Shown one piece after another: positions 37,146-48,260 of a stretch of 64,000 nt of DNA (its first letter is position 1; each line of letters begins with the position of its first letter). The notes under the pieces were generated by a model that was not told the DNA's origin, made no database searches, and saw only the letters and a program-made list of their open reading frames with translations. The DNA comes from Quercus robur (lineage: Eukaryota > Streptophyta > Magnoliopsida > Fagales > Fagaceae): assembly GCF_932294415.1 (NCBI RefSeq), contig NC_065535.1, forward strand, positions 68,875,362 to 68,939,361, given 5' to 3'. A program made the position numbers and the translations under genes.

Positions 37146-37359
37146 ATTATTGTTTTAAAATTGTTTGAACTGAATTTTTATGGTGTTTTTTTTAAAAAAA
37201 AACAAAAAAAAAAAAGAAGTGAAATTTATGGTGCTGTGACCTGCTCGAAGTAAAATCTAACTTCATAGATTACGGTACGTGGTCTAAAAAATACCTCACT
37301 TTAGAGGATTTGTTGAGAAATGCAAAAAATAATAATGAGAAAATAAAATCCTAATCGAC

Positions 37360-37566
37360 TAAAGTTGTGTTTGGCATTGGCTTAAAAAGCCAATTTTTTT
37401 ACTATTTAGTTTATTTTTGCTATTATTTATAGGTCCCATTACATTTTTTTAATATTATTTATGAGTCCCACTCTATTATTTCAGCTACCTTTTAGCTTTA
37501 TGTACAATACTTTCAACAAAAAAGTTTTCAATTTCAGCTAAATAAGTTATTCTCAAATGGACTTTA
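37360..37566 (+). mobile_element. Small MITE-like element
   Basis: Bounded by 'gtgtttggcattggcttaaa' and 'ataagttattctcaaatgga', with 'ggtcccattaca' and 'gagtcccactct' inside, the style of non-autonomous TEs in this window. The inverted terminal match is weak and the target duplication unclear. Confidence 0.4.
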
Positions 37567-37786
37567 AGTGTAAGTTTGGATACAACATTTTTAGCTCAAC
37601 GTTTGCGTCTGTGCGTTTTTTAGTAGGTTCTGTGCACTGTTCATGGGACCCGTAAGTATTTTTTTTTTCCCAGTAAAAATAACTTTAAAACTAGGTCCCA
37701 CGACATTATTTACATATTTAAAAATTATTTTGCTACAGTGTTTTTAGTTTTCAACAATAAGCAATATCCAAATAGACTCTAAATTC
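37567..37786 (+). mobile_element. MITE, 'GTTTGGAT' family, copy 2
   Basis: Starts near 'taagtttggatacaacattt' and ends 'aatatccaaatagactc'. It shares the internal words 'ctgtgcactgttcatggg', 'gtcccacgacattatttaca' and 'aaaattattttgctacagtg' with copies 1, 3 and 4. Length about 220 bp. Confidence 0.7.
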
Positions 37787-38279
37787 CTAAAAGACCAACT
37801 TGAATCATTGAGCTTAAGCAGTTACTGAATTTAAGTTACCAAGCCTAATCAAACGAAATTGATTCAAAATGTATCATTTGGCCCAACAATTAACATGAGT
37901 TGATATCAAATAAAATAATGTATTCATGAACAAACTCTTATGAGATTTGTTTTAAAATAATTAGGGTATGCTTGGTACATTGAATGAAAAACTATGTTAT
38001 AAATGGTAATTCATATTACTAGAAATAGAAGATGTTTAAATTGACTAATTGTTTCTAGAAGATTTTACTCATATGTTTAGTTGTGAAATTGAAATAAAAC
38101 CTCAAATTTGTATCTTTGGAACATCTTACATTCTTACTTATACAATTAGATCTACACTTGTTGTGGAACTCAATCGTCCTAAAATAATAATGATTTTATA
38201 GTTAATATCATTGCTTGTTTTTGCAAATCAACAAATATATCAAAATAAAATAAAAGACTAAGAAAGCATTTTTACATAC

Positions 38280-38311
<32 letters not shown>

Positions 38312-38408
38312 GTATGCATGTATGTATATATGTTTGATTTGGCAACTAGAATTAGAGGTTTTGAATTGAAATGGGAATGTTTATGTTTTTACTTTTTAGG
38401 AATCATAG
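37787..38408. other. AT-rich spacer
   Basis: (TA)n/(TATG)n tract near 38277-38332. No gene seen. Confidence 0.4.
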
Positions 38409-38420
38409 AGAGGGAGAGAT

Positions 38421-38602
38421 GTGGGTTCCAGTTAGCTCAACTAGTAAAGTCTTTGACGGTTGAATAAGAGATCTGGAATTCAATCATCGCCTACACTAAA
38501 AACCGAATGGTGTTTTGGTCTGATAATAAAGAGCTATTATCAGGAGCAAACGCCATAGGTTGGAAGTCTCTATTAAAAAAAAATAAAAAAAAATAAAAAA
38601 AA
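38421..38602 (+). mobile_element. tRNA-derived SINE
   Basis: 5' GTGGGTTCCAGTTAGCTCAA includes a pol III A-box-like TAGCTCAACTAGT. A B-box-like GAATTCAATCAT lies about 40 bp on, then a body with 'accgaatggtgttttgg' and 'gagctattatcagg', then an A-rich tail (from about 38573). It is flanked by the perfect 12-bp duplication AGAGGGAGAGAT (38409-38420, 38603-38614). Non-coding, and LINE-mobilised by analogy. Confidence 0.88.
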
Positions 38603-38614
38603 AGAGGGAGAGAT

Positions 38615-39819
38615 TAAGGTTATGTTTGGTAACAGTTTTTGTTTTCTATTTTCAAAAACTTGTTTTTGGGAATATAAAGAACAAACAATTTTCTTGTATT
38701 TTTGAAATAAAAAACACGTTTGGTTAGTTGAAATTTAAAAAAAAATTGAAGAAAAAAAATAGAAAATACTAAAATATGCTGTTACTAGGTTTGAATTCTA
38801 ATGCTAACTCATTAAATGAGACAAATTCATTAAATTAAATGTGTATTTTCATTGACTTTTAAAAATTAGAAACTGAAAATAGTCTTTTGCATATTTTCAG
38901 TTTCCTTCACAAATTGAGTTTTGAAAACGGTTTTTGTTTTCTGTCCATTTCTGGTTGCAAATAAGTTTTTTAGTTTCAAAAATAGAAAATTGTATTTGGA
39001 AACAGATAATAAGGAGAAAAACAGTTACCAAATATACCCTAGTATTTTTTGCATGTGTGCTGCCTACACACACAAAAAGAATTTTTTTAGGATTAGTTTA
39101 TAATAAAATTATTATATGCATTTAGAGAATAATTATTACAACCTTGTTTAAAACTTTTTCATAAAAGGATGATTATCCCTCAATATAAAAAATTATAATG
39201 ACCAATAAATATTATATCATGGGATATATATTTGGCTATCAAAAATAAATATTCTTAGATTCGATCATCATATCTATTGAACTCTAGTAAGTGTGACGTA
39301 ATTACTTAATAATTACTAATTAGCATGGTCAAATATCCATTTAGCGTGCTTGGGATGTACTTAATTTTGTGTTAGTCTCTCAATCTTTGACGTGACGTTA
39401 TCTTATTATTATTATTATTATTACAAGTGCAAAATAATGATGAGATTTAAGATATGTATAGAAATAGTAAACTCTCTCAAGCAAAGGCTTTTACGTAACC
39501 GTTGTGTCGCAAAATGAATTGACTGGTTTCCAATTTTGTCGCATATAAAAGTTGTATCTATATGTTGTTCGGTTCATAATTTCTCAGTGAGTTCGTGGAA
39601 ATTCCCTTTGGTAAATTTCTTGTAACTTTTAACTTGTATTTTTAAAGCCCCCAAAATTGGTTCAGCCAGCGGTCATGGACGGGACCACATACATAACTCT
39701 CTGTCAACTGAGACCATAATTATGGCGATGAATATTTATTCAAATGTGCGTATGGATACAGCGAGTCCATGGTGCTTTAGGGATGAACAAGAGAAGTCGG
39801 TTAAATAACACTAGGCTTT
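38615..39819. other. AT-rich spacer
   Basis: No gene recognised. 38625-39045 may be a decayed MITE: 'tttggtaacagtttttgttttc' at the left and 'aaaaacagttaccaaatata' at the right form an imperfect inverted pair. Confidence 0.4.
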
Positions 39820-39825
39820 CAATAA

Positions 39826-39976
39826 TTTTTTTTTTTTTAAAGAGAGTTTCAACATTCACTATAGTTCTTTATCATCAAATTAAGATATCAATCGGTTTTT
39901 AACAAAGGCGAGGATTGAACCTCAGATCTCTTATTTAATTATCAGATACTTTACCAGTTAAGTTAACTGGAACTCA
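39826..39976 (-). mobile_element. tRNA-derived SINE, same family, inverted
   Basis: On the minus strand it reads GAGTTCCAGTTAACTTAACT, then AAGAGATCTGAGGTTCAATC (B box) and 'aaaaaccgattgatatc', parallel to the SINE at 38421. The tail is the T run at 39826-39838. A short duplication (CAATAA, 39820-39825 and 39977-39982) flanks it. Confidence 0.8.
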
Positions 39977-39982
39977 CAATAA

Positions 39983-40254
39983 AAACTTAATTCTATAAAT
40001 CTCTAGAAATTTTATCAGGCTGAACAAGGATAAATGAATTTTTTTAAAAAATTAGGTTCTTATATGATTGTGAATATCCTTTTGGAACAGTGAAAGAAGC
40101 ACAATTAATAAGAAGTAATCAACATAAATATTTTTCATTCGATTGGGCACGTAAGGTATCATCTTGGTCCACAAGCAAAAAAATAAATTTAAAAAATAAT
40201 AAAAGATGCTGGGTTGTCTCTATATAGTTTCCAATAATTTCTGGAGTATTTAAC
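39983..40254. other. Spacer
   Basis: AT-rich; nothing recognised. Confidence 0.4.
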
Positions 40255-40346
40255 AAGTTAAAAGTCTGTGTCTTTCTCTTTTCCCTGCACAGAACAAGTT
40301 AAAAGTCTGTGTCTTTCTCTTTTCCCTGCACAGAATAAGTTAAAAG
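40255..40346. repeat. 41-bp tandem repeat, 2.2 copies
   Basis: The 41-bp unit starting 'aagttaaaagtctgtgtctt' occupies 40255-40295 and 40296-40336, identical except the final base, with a third partial start at 40337-40346. Confidence 0.92.
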
Positions 40347-40571
40347 TTAAGATATGCTGAGAATAATGATTCTCTGTTTTGGCTTGGAGAATGCGGTTGG
40401 AAGAATCTGCAAACATCACAGGATTGTTCACAAATAAATTAAAAAAAAATTGCACTGCTCCAAAGATATGAATAAGGAAAAACAATTCTAGGAACACACA
40501 ATTATTTTATTATTGGAATAAAGTCATTTTTCATATGGATTTACATTGGCATTACAATAAAAGTGACCTTA

Positions 40572-41581
40572 GAGCATCCACAGTAGTGGAGCTAAAAATT
40601 TAGTTTTTTAGCTCCATCAAGTTACTTTATCTATTTTGCATACACATATACTACAGCAGTGGATTTATTTTAGCTTTCAACACAATAAAATAATATATCC
40701 TATACAATAAAATAATATAACCCACTACCCAAAAAACATTCATAGCACCAACCACAACCACCTCTACCATTAGCCACAGCCACGACCACACCCACAACCA
40801 CCACCACAACTCCACCACCACCACTGCTACCACCATTCATCAACCAGAGAAACCCAGCCACCATTCATCAACCATCAACAAACCCCATTCATCAACCATC
40901 AACAAAATCAAAAGCCATTCATCAAAATAGAAATATAACCCATCATTAACAATCAAATTAGCCAAAAGCCACCACGAAACCAGAGAAACCCAACCACCAT
41001 CAACAAACCCCATTCATCAACCATCAACAAAATCAAAACCCATTCATCAAAGTAAAAATAGAACCCATCAACATAAAACCCAATCAGAGAGATAGCAGAG
41101 AGATAGGGGCAGAGAACGAAGAGATCAATCGGCGCTGGGCAAGGGCTTTGGTCGGCACTAGGCAAGGGCTTGGGTCGTCGGCGCTGGGCAGGGCTTGGGT
41201 CGTTGGCGCTGAGAGCTTGAGAGATGAGAGCTTGGCGACGGCAACGGCGTGGGCTGGGAGATGAGAGAGATGAGAGCTTGACAGATGAGAGAGATGAGAG
41301 CTTGATGAGAGAACTGAGCTTGAGAGTGATGATGAGAAAGAGCACTGTGAGATAGAATAAAAAAAATGAAAAAAAATAAAGTAAGTTGCATTATTTTAAT
41401 CGGAGGTTGAATAATTTTTTTTTTTTAGATGTCTGCTACAGTGCACATCTATAAATAGATGTGCACTGTAGCAAATCAGCTAAAAATTATAACTTTGCCT
41501 CCACTGCTGCAAGGCTTTTTTGGTATATTGGTGGAGCTAAAATAGCATTATAGCTTTTTAGCTCCATTGCTGCAAATGCTC
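40572..41581. mobile_element. PIF/Harbinger-like non-autonomous element
   Basis: The ends are GAGCATCCACAGTAGTGGAG and, inverted from the right, GAGCATTTGCAGCAATGGAG, a ~30-bp imperfect terminal repeat. TTA flanks both sides (40569-40571, 41582-41584), the PIF/Harbinger target. The interior holds ACC-rich and 'ttcatcaaccatcaacaaa' minisatellites, a 'gagatgagagcttg' minisatellite, and a 17-bp perfect hairpin at 41435-41472. The low-complexity minus-strand ORFs inside do not look like transposase. Confidence 0.8.
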
Positions 41582-41584
41582 TTA

Positions 41585-43072
41585 GTAATGTTACTGGGTG
41601 GAACTCAAGTAATAACTTAGTGATACACTGATACTGACAAATCTTGTAGTGGCTGATGTTTGTAGTTTAAACTTTAATGTTGGGTTTGTTTTGAAATAAA
41701 ATATTTAAAAAAAAAATGTTTTTTCTATTTTCTGGTGTTTGTTTGCATGTAAAATGTGATCAAACTTGTAAAATATTTTTCATTAACTATAAAATCCTTT
41801 ATAAAAACTTGTAAAGCATTTTACCTTTAATATTTTGGTAAAATATTTTACAAAAACACACCGTGGTTTTCCCTCACCCTAACAGGTGGCGAGGTTACTA
41901 GCTTGATGGGCTTGGCAGCCAATGCTGGTGGTTTAGTCATTAGAGCCATTGTTTCAGTGACTGGTTCCAAATGTCCAATCAGACATCGTTTTGGCAACTG
42001 ATGCTGGAGGTCTGATAACTGACTTGTCATTCTAGCCACCAATATTGGCAATTCTGTGGTGAAAAACATTGTTTTGGCCACCAGTGTTGGCAATTTAGTC
42101 TCTAGAGACACTTTTTTTTTTATTGGCGGTCACTAGAGCCACCATTTTGGTTTCCAGTTCTAGTAGTTCAGTCATCGGATCTCCGATACTAGCAACTCCA
42201 ATGACTGAGCCACCAATTTTGATAATTTACTTAAAATAATTCACTTATCATACCAAACACCTAAAAATATTTTTACATTATAACAAATGGATCATATACC
42301 TCACTTCACCTCTCTCTTCTCCCACTATATTTATCCGTCTTTGTATAATGATTTCTTAGTCATGCTCCAATGGTCGGAAGCAGCCAGAAGGCGGCATAAT
42401 TAGGAGGCATTGTCCCATTGTAATCATTATTGATAAATGATAAAGGTCATTTTGTTCATGCTGTCAGATTCTTGAATCAGCTTCCATCTTGAGAACCGGA
42501 GACATAATGTTGACAACCCTGTCAGGCCATTTATTCTAATGCAAATCATAGGCTTGTGGACAATAAGCATCTTGTACAAAATGTTCAATTATGTTAATCG
42601 TCAAACGTACTACTATATTCAGGCGTTGGCTTACTTTGGCTTTATGATTATAGTTTGATAAATCCAGATTCTTTTTGTTAGACACCCACCAGATAAAATA
42701 CTAATGTTTCCTTCAACTACTTTTTGTATACAAAGAAAAATCATATATTATAAAATAAAATTGTGTAATCATTATAGATATAATAAAGATAGGGATATGA
42801 TTCTCAAAAATAAAATATAGGGACACAAAATTTTTAACTTATTTTAAAACGACAATTGTGACTTGTTGTGATTGATGCATGGTAAAGCGGTATCAATGAT
42901 TGACTTATATAAAATAGATATTGTTCTAATTATAACTAACTAACTTAACAAATTGTGAAAATGTTATAAAAGAAGTTGTCCTTAGCATTACTCTTAAAGA
43001 TAATATTGTTTTTTCTTTTTACCCATTTAAAACTGTTGTATAGCATGTTTTTGTCATGTGAATTACAGTAAA
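41585..43072. other. Spacer with a degenerate 'TTGGCAATTTAGTC' repeat block
   Basis: 41880-42230 is built from ~35-bp degenerate units of 'gccaccaatnttggcaattnagtc'. Flanking words 'tgtttgcatgtaaaatg' and 'accaaacacctaaaaatatttt' suggest a decayed MITE about 41680-42290. No gene recognised. Confidence 0.4.
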
Positions 43073-43677
43073 CTAGTCGCAAACTCATGCCATGTGTGGA
43101 AATATACACCTATTTTGTAACGTGGTATAATGTATGATTTATTCTCTAAAACCTACTGAAGATACCATTTCTAAAATTATTTTTCATCTCTCCATCTCTA
43201 AAAATAATTCATTCTATTATTTTGAGTTTTTTTTTTTTGTTGAAAAACTTAGGTACATTTGATTGATATTATTCCATTATTATTTTTTTTGGAGATAAAA
43301 GATAGAAAAACTATTCTTTTTTCAAGTGATCTATATTATTCAAACTTTTGTATAATGTGTTATGGTTTTTTTTTCTTACAACTAAAACTTTTAGGTTCTA
43401 AAATTAATTATTTGAATTTCTCATTCTCTTAAGAAGATTATCATGATAACCAAACCTCATCACAAATTTACAATTGATATTACTCAATAATTTATAGAGA
43501 CATTTAAATACATAATCATCTCACTTCTAAAATATCTAAAAATCAACTCAAACCAAAACTATAAGAGGGATAGAGAGTACATATGATAAATAACTCAAAA
43601 AACACACCACCAAAATATATAATCCAAAAGTAGAGAAAAAAAAATCATTAATCTAAAATAGTGTTGCAAGAATGAAT

Positions 43678-43739
<62 letters not shown>

Positions 43740-44033
43740 AATCACCTTTTTGGAACAGAATGTGAGACAAATAACAAAATTATACAAAAGAAAATGAGTA
43801 GAAAAATATTCAAAAGTAAATGTATAGTTGTAAATACCAAATTATCCAAGTCATGTTATGTAATAGAATAACATTAAATCATTCTGTAATTTCATAGGAT
43901 AACATGTAACAAACAAAGAAGATAAAATTAAAAAGATAAAAAATTAAAATATAACCAAATCATATCAACCAAAAGTGGATTTAAACATAAAAATTCATCA
44001 ATCTAAATAATTAAACATCCACCAAACAAAAGA

Positions 44034-44097
<64 letters not shown>

Positions 44098-44417
44098 CAC
44101 CTTTTTGTGTGAGCAAAATATGAATTGAATTGAAGAGAAAATAACAAATTTTTATAGTAAAAAAAAGGGGAGAATAAAAGTCAAAATAAAAGGAAGATGA
44201 AGGGATGAAGAAATTGTAAGGTTAAGGTAGCGTAATGGAGAGATAAAAAAGTGAAAGTAAGTAAATATTGGAGAAGGTGTAATTGTAAAGTGGCAAATTA
44301 ATAAGGAGAAAAATAATAAAAAACGAGAGAGAAAATATTAAAAATAGGTTGATGATATGGCTCAATTAGAGCGCAATAATATTAAATGCTACGCTTTAAC
44401 TTTTTGATATACATAGA
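43073..44417 (-). mobile_element. Non-autonomous Helitron, copy 2
   Basis: Minus-strand start TCTATGTATATCAAAAAG at 44417, preceded by A. Minus-strand end ..GAGTTTGCGACTAG at 43073, followed by T. The interior includes (GA)n runs at 43681-43738 and 44058-44092 and is collinear with copy 1 (shared 'gagataaaaaagt', 'atgaaggga' region). The 3' hairpin is more decayed than in copy 1. No RepHel coding. Confidence 0.75.
43681..43738. repeat. (GA)n microsatellite
   Basis: About 29 uninterrupted GA units within the Helitron. Confidence 0.95.
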
Positions 44418-44786
44418 TTAATTGAAATTATTAAGAGAGAGAGTATTCACCTTTTTGTGTGAGCAAAATATGAATTGAATTGAAGAGAAAATAACAAATT
44501 TTTATAGTAAAAAAAAGGGGAGAATAAAAGTCAAAATAAAAGGAAGATGAAGGGATGGAGAAATTGTAAGGTTAAGGTAGCGTAATGGAGAGATAAAAAA
44601 GTGAAAGTAAGTAAATATTGGAGAAGGTGTAATTGTAAAGTGGCAAATTAATAAGGAGAAAAATAATAAAAAACGAGAGAGAAAATATTAAAAATAGGTT
44701 GATGATATGACTCAATTAGAGCGCAATAATATTAAATGCTACGCTTTAACTTTTTGATATACATAGATTAATTGAAATTATTAAGA
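44087..44786. repeat. 350-bp tandem duplication across the Helitron end
   Basis: 44087-44436 and 44437-44786 are the same sequence; I found two single-base differences (44208/44558 and 44360/44710). Each copy contains the Helitron 5' end plus about 20 bp of flank, so the duplication happened after insertion and is recent. Confidence 0.93.
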
Positions 44787-46097
44787 TGGTTTACTCTTAA
44801 ATGAAACTCTATTTCTAAAATTCTAAAAAGTTTAAAATAATACTCCCCTTACAAATTGTGTTATCAAAATTTAAAAAAAAAAAAATAGTTTTATTATTTA
44901 TTTAAAAATATCTTTTAAGTAATAAATGGTAGGGATTTTCAGGAAAAAAAGAAGAAAGAAAAAGTAAAATAATAGGGAGATCACCAATAGTTGTGACCCT
45001 AGCAGCACCTACCTACTGAGAAATCAATGCCCGAAGGATTTAGACAATATAGGATGCTTCTTAGGCATTGAGTCATGTCGTGTTTACACCATGTGACTCA
45101 ATGTAAGTGCTACATATGGAACAATGAGTCACATGGTTTGATTCACTAATTATCAAGATAATTTGCTTTAGGTAAAACTCTTAAAAAAGTTTAATTCTAA
45201 AGTACTACACTTACATCAAGATAATTATAAAGTTTCATTATTAATTTAAGATTATTTTAATCATTTACCAGTTTAGCAAAAAAAAAAAAAATCATTTACC
45301 ATTTTTTTATAATAAGAACTTGGTTTTACACAATATGCTTCTGTCATGCAACTTAAAGTAAAATTTTCTATTGCGTATTTTAATACTTAATTCAATAATA
45401 TTAGTGAATATTTTAAAAAAATTATATAACTTATTTAATCAGTACATTAGACATGCATACGCCTAGCGTTGAGATTTATTTATTTATTTTTATAAGGATT
45501 GAGATGGTTGTTATGTTTGGTACACAATATAACTAATGTTAATGATGGGGTCTTATAAAAATGATGTGGCACCACTCATATTTTGACACCTCAACAAATG
45601 ACAAATCACTTATGAAAAAGATTTGTGTCCCAAACATTGATTGAGTTTTTTTTTTTTCCCCCAATCTTAGTTGACCTCTTGTTCAGTCGTTTGTGACATT
45701 GGTTTTGAAATTGAACATGGTATTGGATCTTATTCCAATGTTCTCTCATAGACAAAAAGATTGAATAATTTATTGATAGCCTGACACGCTATTACTTTCC
45801 ATATCTGAGTATGCTTAATTAGTACTAAATACTCGTGTTAACGAATTTTGCATAAGATAGAAGATTACGTTTGTTACATATAGGAGCTGCACCTGAAAGA
45901 GGTTGGTTACATGGCCATATGCACAACAATATGGAATATAAAAAAAGAAAGCTTATCATATGGAGTTTTTATTAACAAATCACTTATGGGTTTCCTTCTG
46001 TTTGTGAAATGTAAATTTCCTTTGTGTCAAATAGTTTACTTCTGCTGGGAACATCTGCCAAGTTACAAGATTCTGTCAAAGTTTTTGTAATTTGTGG
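44787..46097. other. Spacer downstream of the PPR gene
   Basis: AT-rich. An imperfect inverted pair 'gactcaatg' lies at 45068-45135. The last ~150 bp are the likely 3' UTR of the minus-strand PPR gene. No other gene seen. Confidence 0.4.
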
Positions 46098-48257
46098 TCA
46101 TTTGGTTTTATCCGGAGGCCGAGGCCCTAAAACTCTTGTATCAACATTTGCTTCATAAACCTGAGAGGATTGCAGAACTGCATCATAAGCCTTTGAAGAG
46201 AGGTTAAGGCCTTCATTCTGAGCCCTCAGATATAACTCGTACGCAAGCCTTGGTTTACCATCCTTTGCAAGAGCCTCAATCAGCATTTCATAAGTAATCT
46301 CATTTGGGGTGATGCTCTGAAATTTCATGCGATGAAACCATTCATATGCTGCACCACTCATTCCGTTGCGTGCACAAGCACTAATTATTGCATTGTATGT
46401 CACAACTGTTGGCTCATTACCTGTTGAAACCATTTCCTTAATGATGGCATCAACCAAGTTTAACTTTCCTTGTCCAGTGAGAACTGAAGCCATAATTGTG
46501 TAGGCATACAAGTTTGGTTCAAGACCTACCCTGATCATATGGTCCCAAACCCGGCGAGCCTCATCATATAATTTATTCTTCTCCAGTGCACTAAGCAAGG
46601 CTCCATAGGAGATTATTGTAGGTTTTTCACCTTGTTCAACCATCCTCTTAAATATTTCCACCGCAGCAGAAGTTTCTGAAGCCTTGGAACAGGCAATAAG
46701 AACTGCATTCCATTCCCTACTTCCAGGTTTAAGGCCTTTTTCTTCCATCTTGTTAAGCAACCTAACACCCCATCTCCAAATTCCCCTTTTCTTAGCTGCA
46801 GTGAGAAGAACATTAAAGTGAGAAATTATCAGCTCCTGTGACATGTTATTTGGTCTTGGCCCCTTGTCCAATAAATCCTCATATATCTCCAAAGCTGCCC
46901 ACCACTTCTTAGCCTTCCCCATCAGCCAAATGACATGGTTACAGACTGATAAGCTAATTTGAGAGTGCCTTTCTCTAATTTTAGTATACAGTTCCTTTGC
47001 CACAATGTAATGCTCTTCACGGGTACAAGCCCACAAAAGCCGCTCTTGTTCTGCTCGACCAAGTGGAAGGCCAGCATTATCCATGTCATTGAGAAGTTTC
47101 AACACATTTGTGCTCAAATTATTACCATTCACAAGCCACCGCCGCATCACTTGGTAGCAAACACGTAGTGTTAAATTCTCAAGCTTAACAAATTCATTTT
47201 CCCAATCTTCATTAGCATCTTTCCTTATGTCACCTTGATGATAGTTTTCCCTGAACTCAATAAAGAACCTTAAAGCTCCATTCCCATCTTCCATTCTTCG
47301 ATAAGTCAACAATGCTGTAGAATAGGAAACTGGAGAAGGCCTCCAGCCCTTCTTCTGTATCTCTTCAAGAATATTAAGAGCCTCAGTAGTTCGACCTTGG
47401 TCCAAGTAAATTGCCATAAAAGTGTTGTAGGTTACAACATTAGGTAAGACCCCTTCCTGAGTCATATCATCCAAGACTTTCTCCATTTCTCCATATTCTT
47501 CAGATTGTTTTACTGCACCCAACAGACTATTATATATGAAAAGATTTGGACCAATCAAACCATTAGTTTCATGCTTCTTTTTCTTCAGCCACTCAACAAC
47601 AGCAATCGCAGAACTCATTCTCTTGTCTCTACCAAAACCTCTAATCATGGATGAGTATACTTGAGAGGGCAAGTCACCCATGTCCTTAAGAACCTCCTCC
47701 ACATCATCTACAGTTCTTGCAAACCATAAGCTCTGTGCTAGTGAACGAACATCAACTTTTGTACTCTTCTCTTCCCCATCTCCTTCCCCACTTTCAGCAT
47801 CATCATCTTCTCTTTTATTATCCCCATCATTTACTTCACCTAATTTATTATGATCACCATCCTTTCTCTCAATTTCCCCCGACACCCCATTAGCCAAATC
47901 CAATCCTTCTATTAAAAATTCATTTCCTATTGCTTGTTGCTCCAATGCACATGCCAATGCAACCAAGGCACCAAAAGAGCTTGTCATTGGCATACAAAAG
48001 AGAGCAACTTTAAGCTTAGAGTACCCAAATCCCAAATCAAATTTGGAGCTCCCACAGCGACCTCCACGCTGAACAACTCTTGAATTATTTGAAAGTAAAA
48101 AGAGACCAGCACTTCTACTATGACAAACATGAACATCAAGACCCCTTAACTTTTTCCTTCTCCTTCTAGTTTCAGTTCTACAAGAACCAAGTTCAAAACC
48201 CAATTGAGATACCACCCAAAAGTCACCCTTCAATGGCAAAGTAGTTAAAAATTGCAT
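46098..48257 (-). CDS. P-class pentatricopeptide repeat protein, 719 aa
   Basis: An organelle-targeted RNA-binding protein by family. The single coding exon starts MQFLTTLPLKGDFW and ends GPRPPDKTK. The first ~90 residues are basic and Ser/Arg-rich with few acids, like a plastid or mitochondrial transit peptide. An acidic Asp/Glu-rich linker (~128-165) follows. Canonical 35-residue PPR units start near residue 238 (NLFIYNSLLGAVKQ, VVTYNTFMAIYLDQ, PVSYSTALLTYRRM). A less regular middle (~330-470) follows, then more units to ~690 (REWNAVLIACSKA, ISYGALLSALEKN, YAYTIMASVLTGQ, VVTYNAIISACAR, ITYEMLIEALAKD). There are no E, DYW or SMR domains. The layout resembles Arabidopsis LPE1 (At3g46610, psbA mRNA translation), but I recall that only roughly, so I give no symbol. 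Intact. Confidence 0.92.
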   Translation of the reverse strand: MQFLTTLPLKGDFWVVSQLGFELGSCRTETRRRRKKLRGLDVHVCHSRSAGLFLLSNNSRVVQRGGRCGSSKFDLGFGYSKLKVALFCMPMTSSFGALVALACALEQQAIGNEFLIEGLDLANGVSGEIERKDGDHNKLGEVNDGDNKREDDDAESGEGDGEEKSTKVDVRSLAQSLWFARTVDDVEEVLKDMGDLPSQVYSSMIRGFGRDKRMSSAIAVVEWLKKKKHETNGLIGPNLFIYNSLLGAVKQSEEYGEMEKVLDDMTQEGVLPNVVTYNTFMAIYLDQGRTTEALNILEEIQKKGWRPSPVSYSTALLTYRRMEDGNGALRFFIEFRENYHQGDIRKDANEDWENEFVKLENLTLRVCYQVMRRWLVNGNNLSTNVLKLLNDMDNAGLPLGRAEQERLLWACTREEHYIVAKELYTKIRERHSQISLSVCNHVIWLMGKAKKWWAALEIYEDLLDKGPRPNNMSQELIISHFNVLLTAAKKRGIWRWGVRLLNKMEEKGLKPGSREWNAVLIACSKASETSAAVEIFKRMVEQGEKPTIISYGALLSALEKNKLYDEARRVWDHMIRVGLEPNLYAYTIMASVLTGQGKLNLVDAIIKEMVSTGNEPTVVTYNAIISACARNGMSGAAYEWFHRMKFQSITPNEITYEMLIEALAKDGKPRLAYELYLRAQNEGLNLSSKAYDAVLQSSQVYEANVDTRVLGPRPPDKTK

Positions 48258-48260
48258 TTT

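Noticed and set aside
40651..41391. Val/Trp-rich and Ser/Pro-rich minus-strand ORFs
   Set aside because: They are translations of ACC and GAGATGA minisatellites inside a Harbinger-like element.
41880..42230. Regularly spaced repeats, considered as a CRISPR-like array or protein repeat gene
   Set aside because: Units are degenerate and not separated by unique spacers; the context is a plant TE; the ORF is a by-product.
45060..45140. Inverted 'gactcaatg' pair, considered as a microRNA hairpin
   Set aside because: Arms are short and imperfect with no extended stem.
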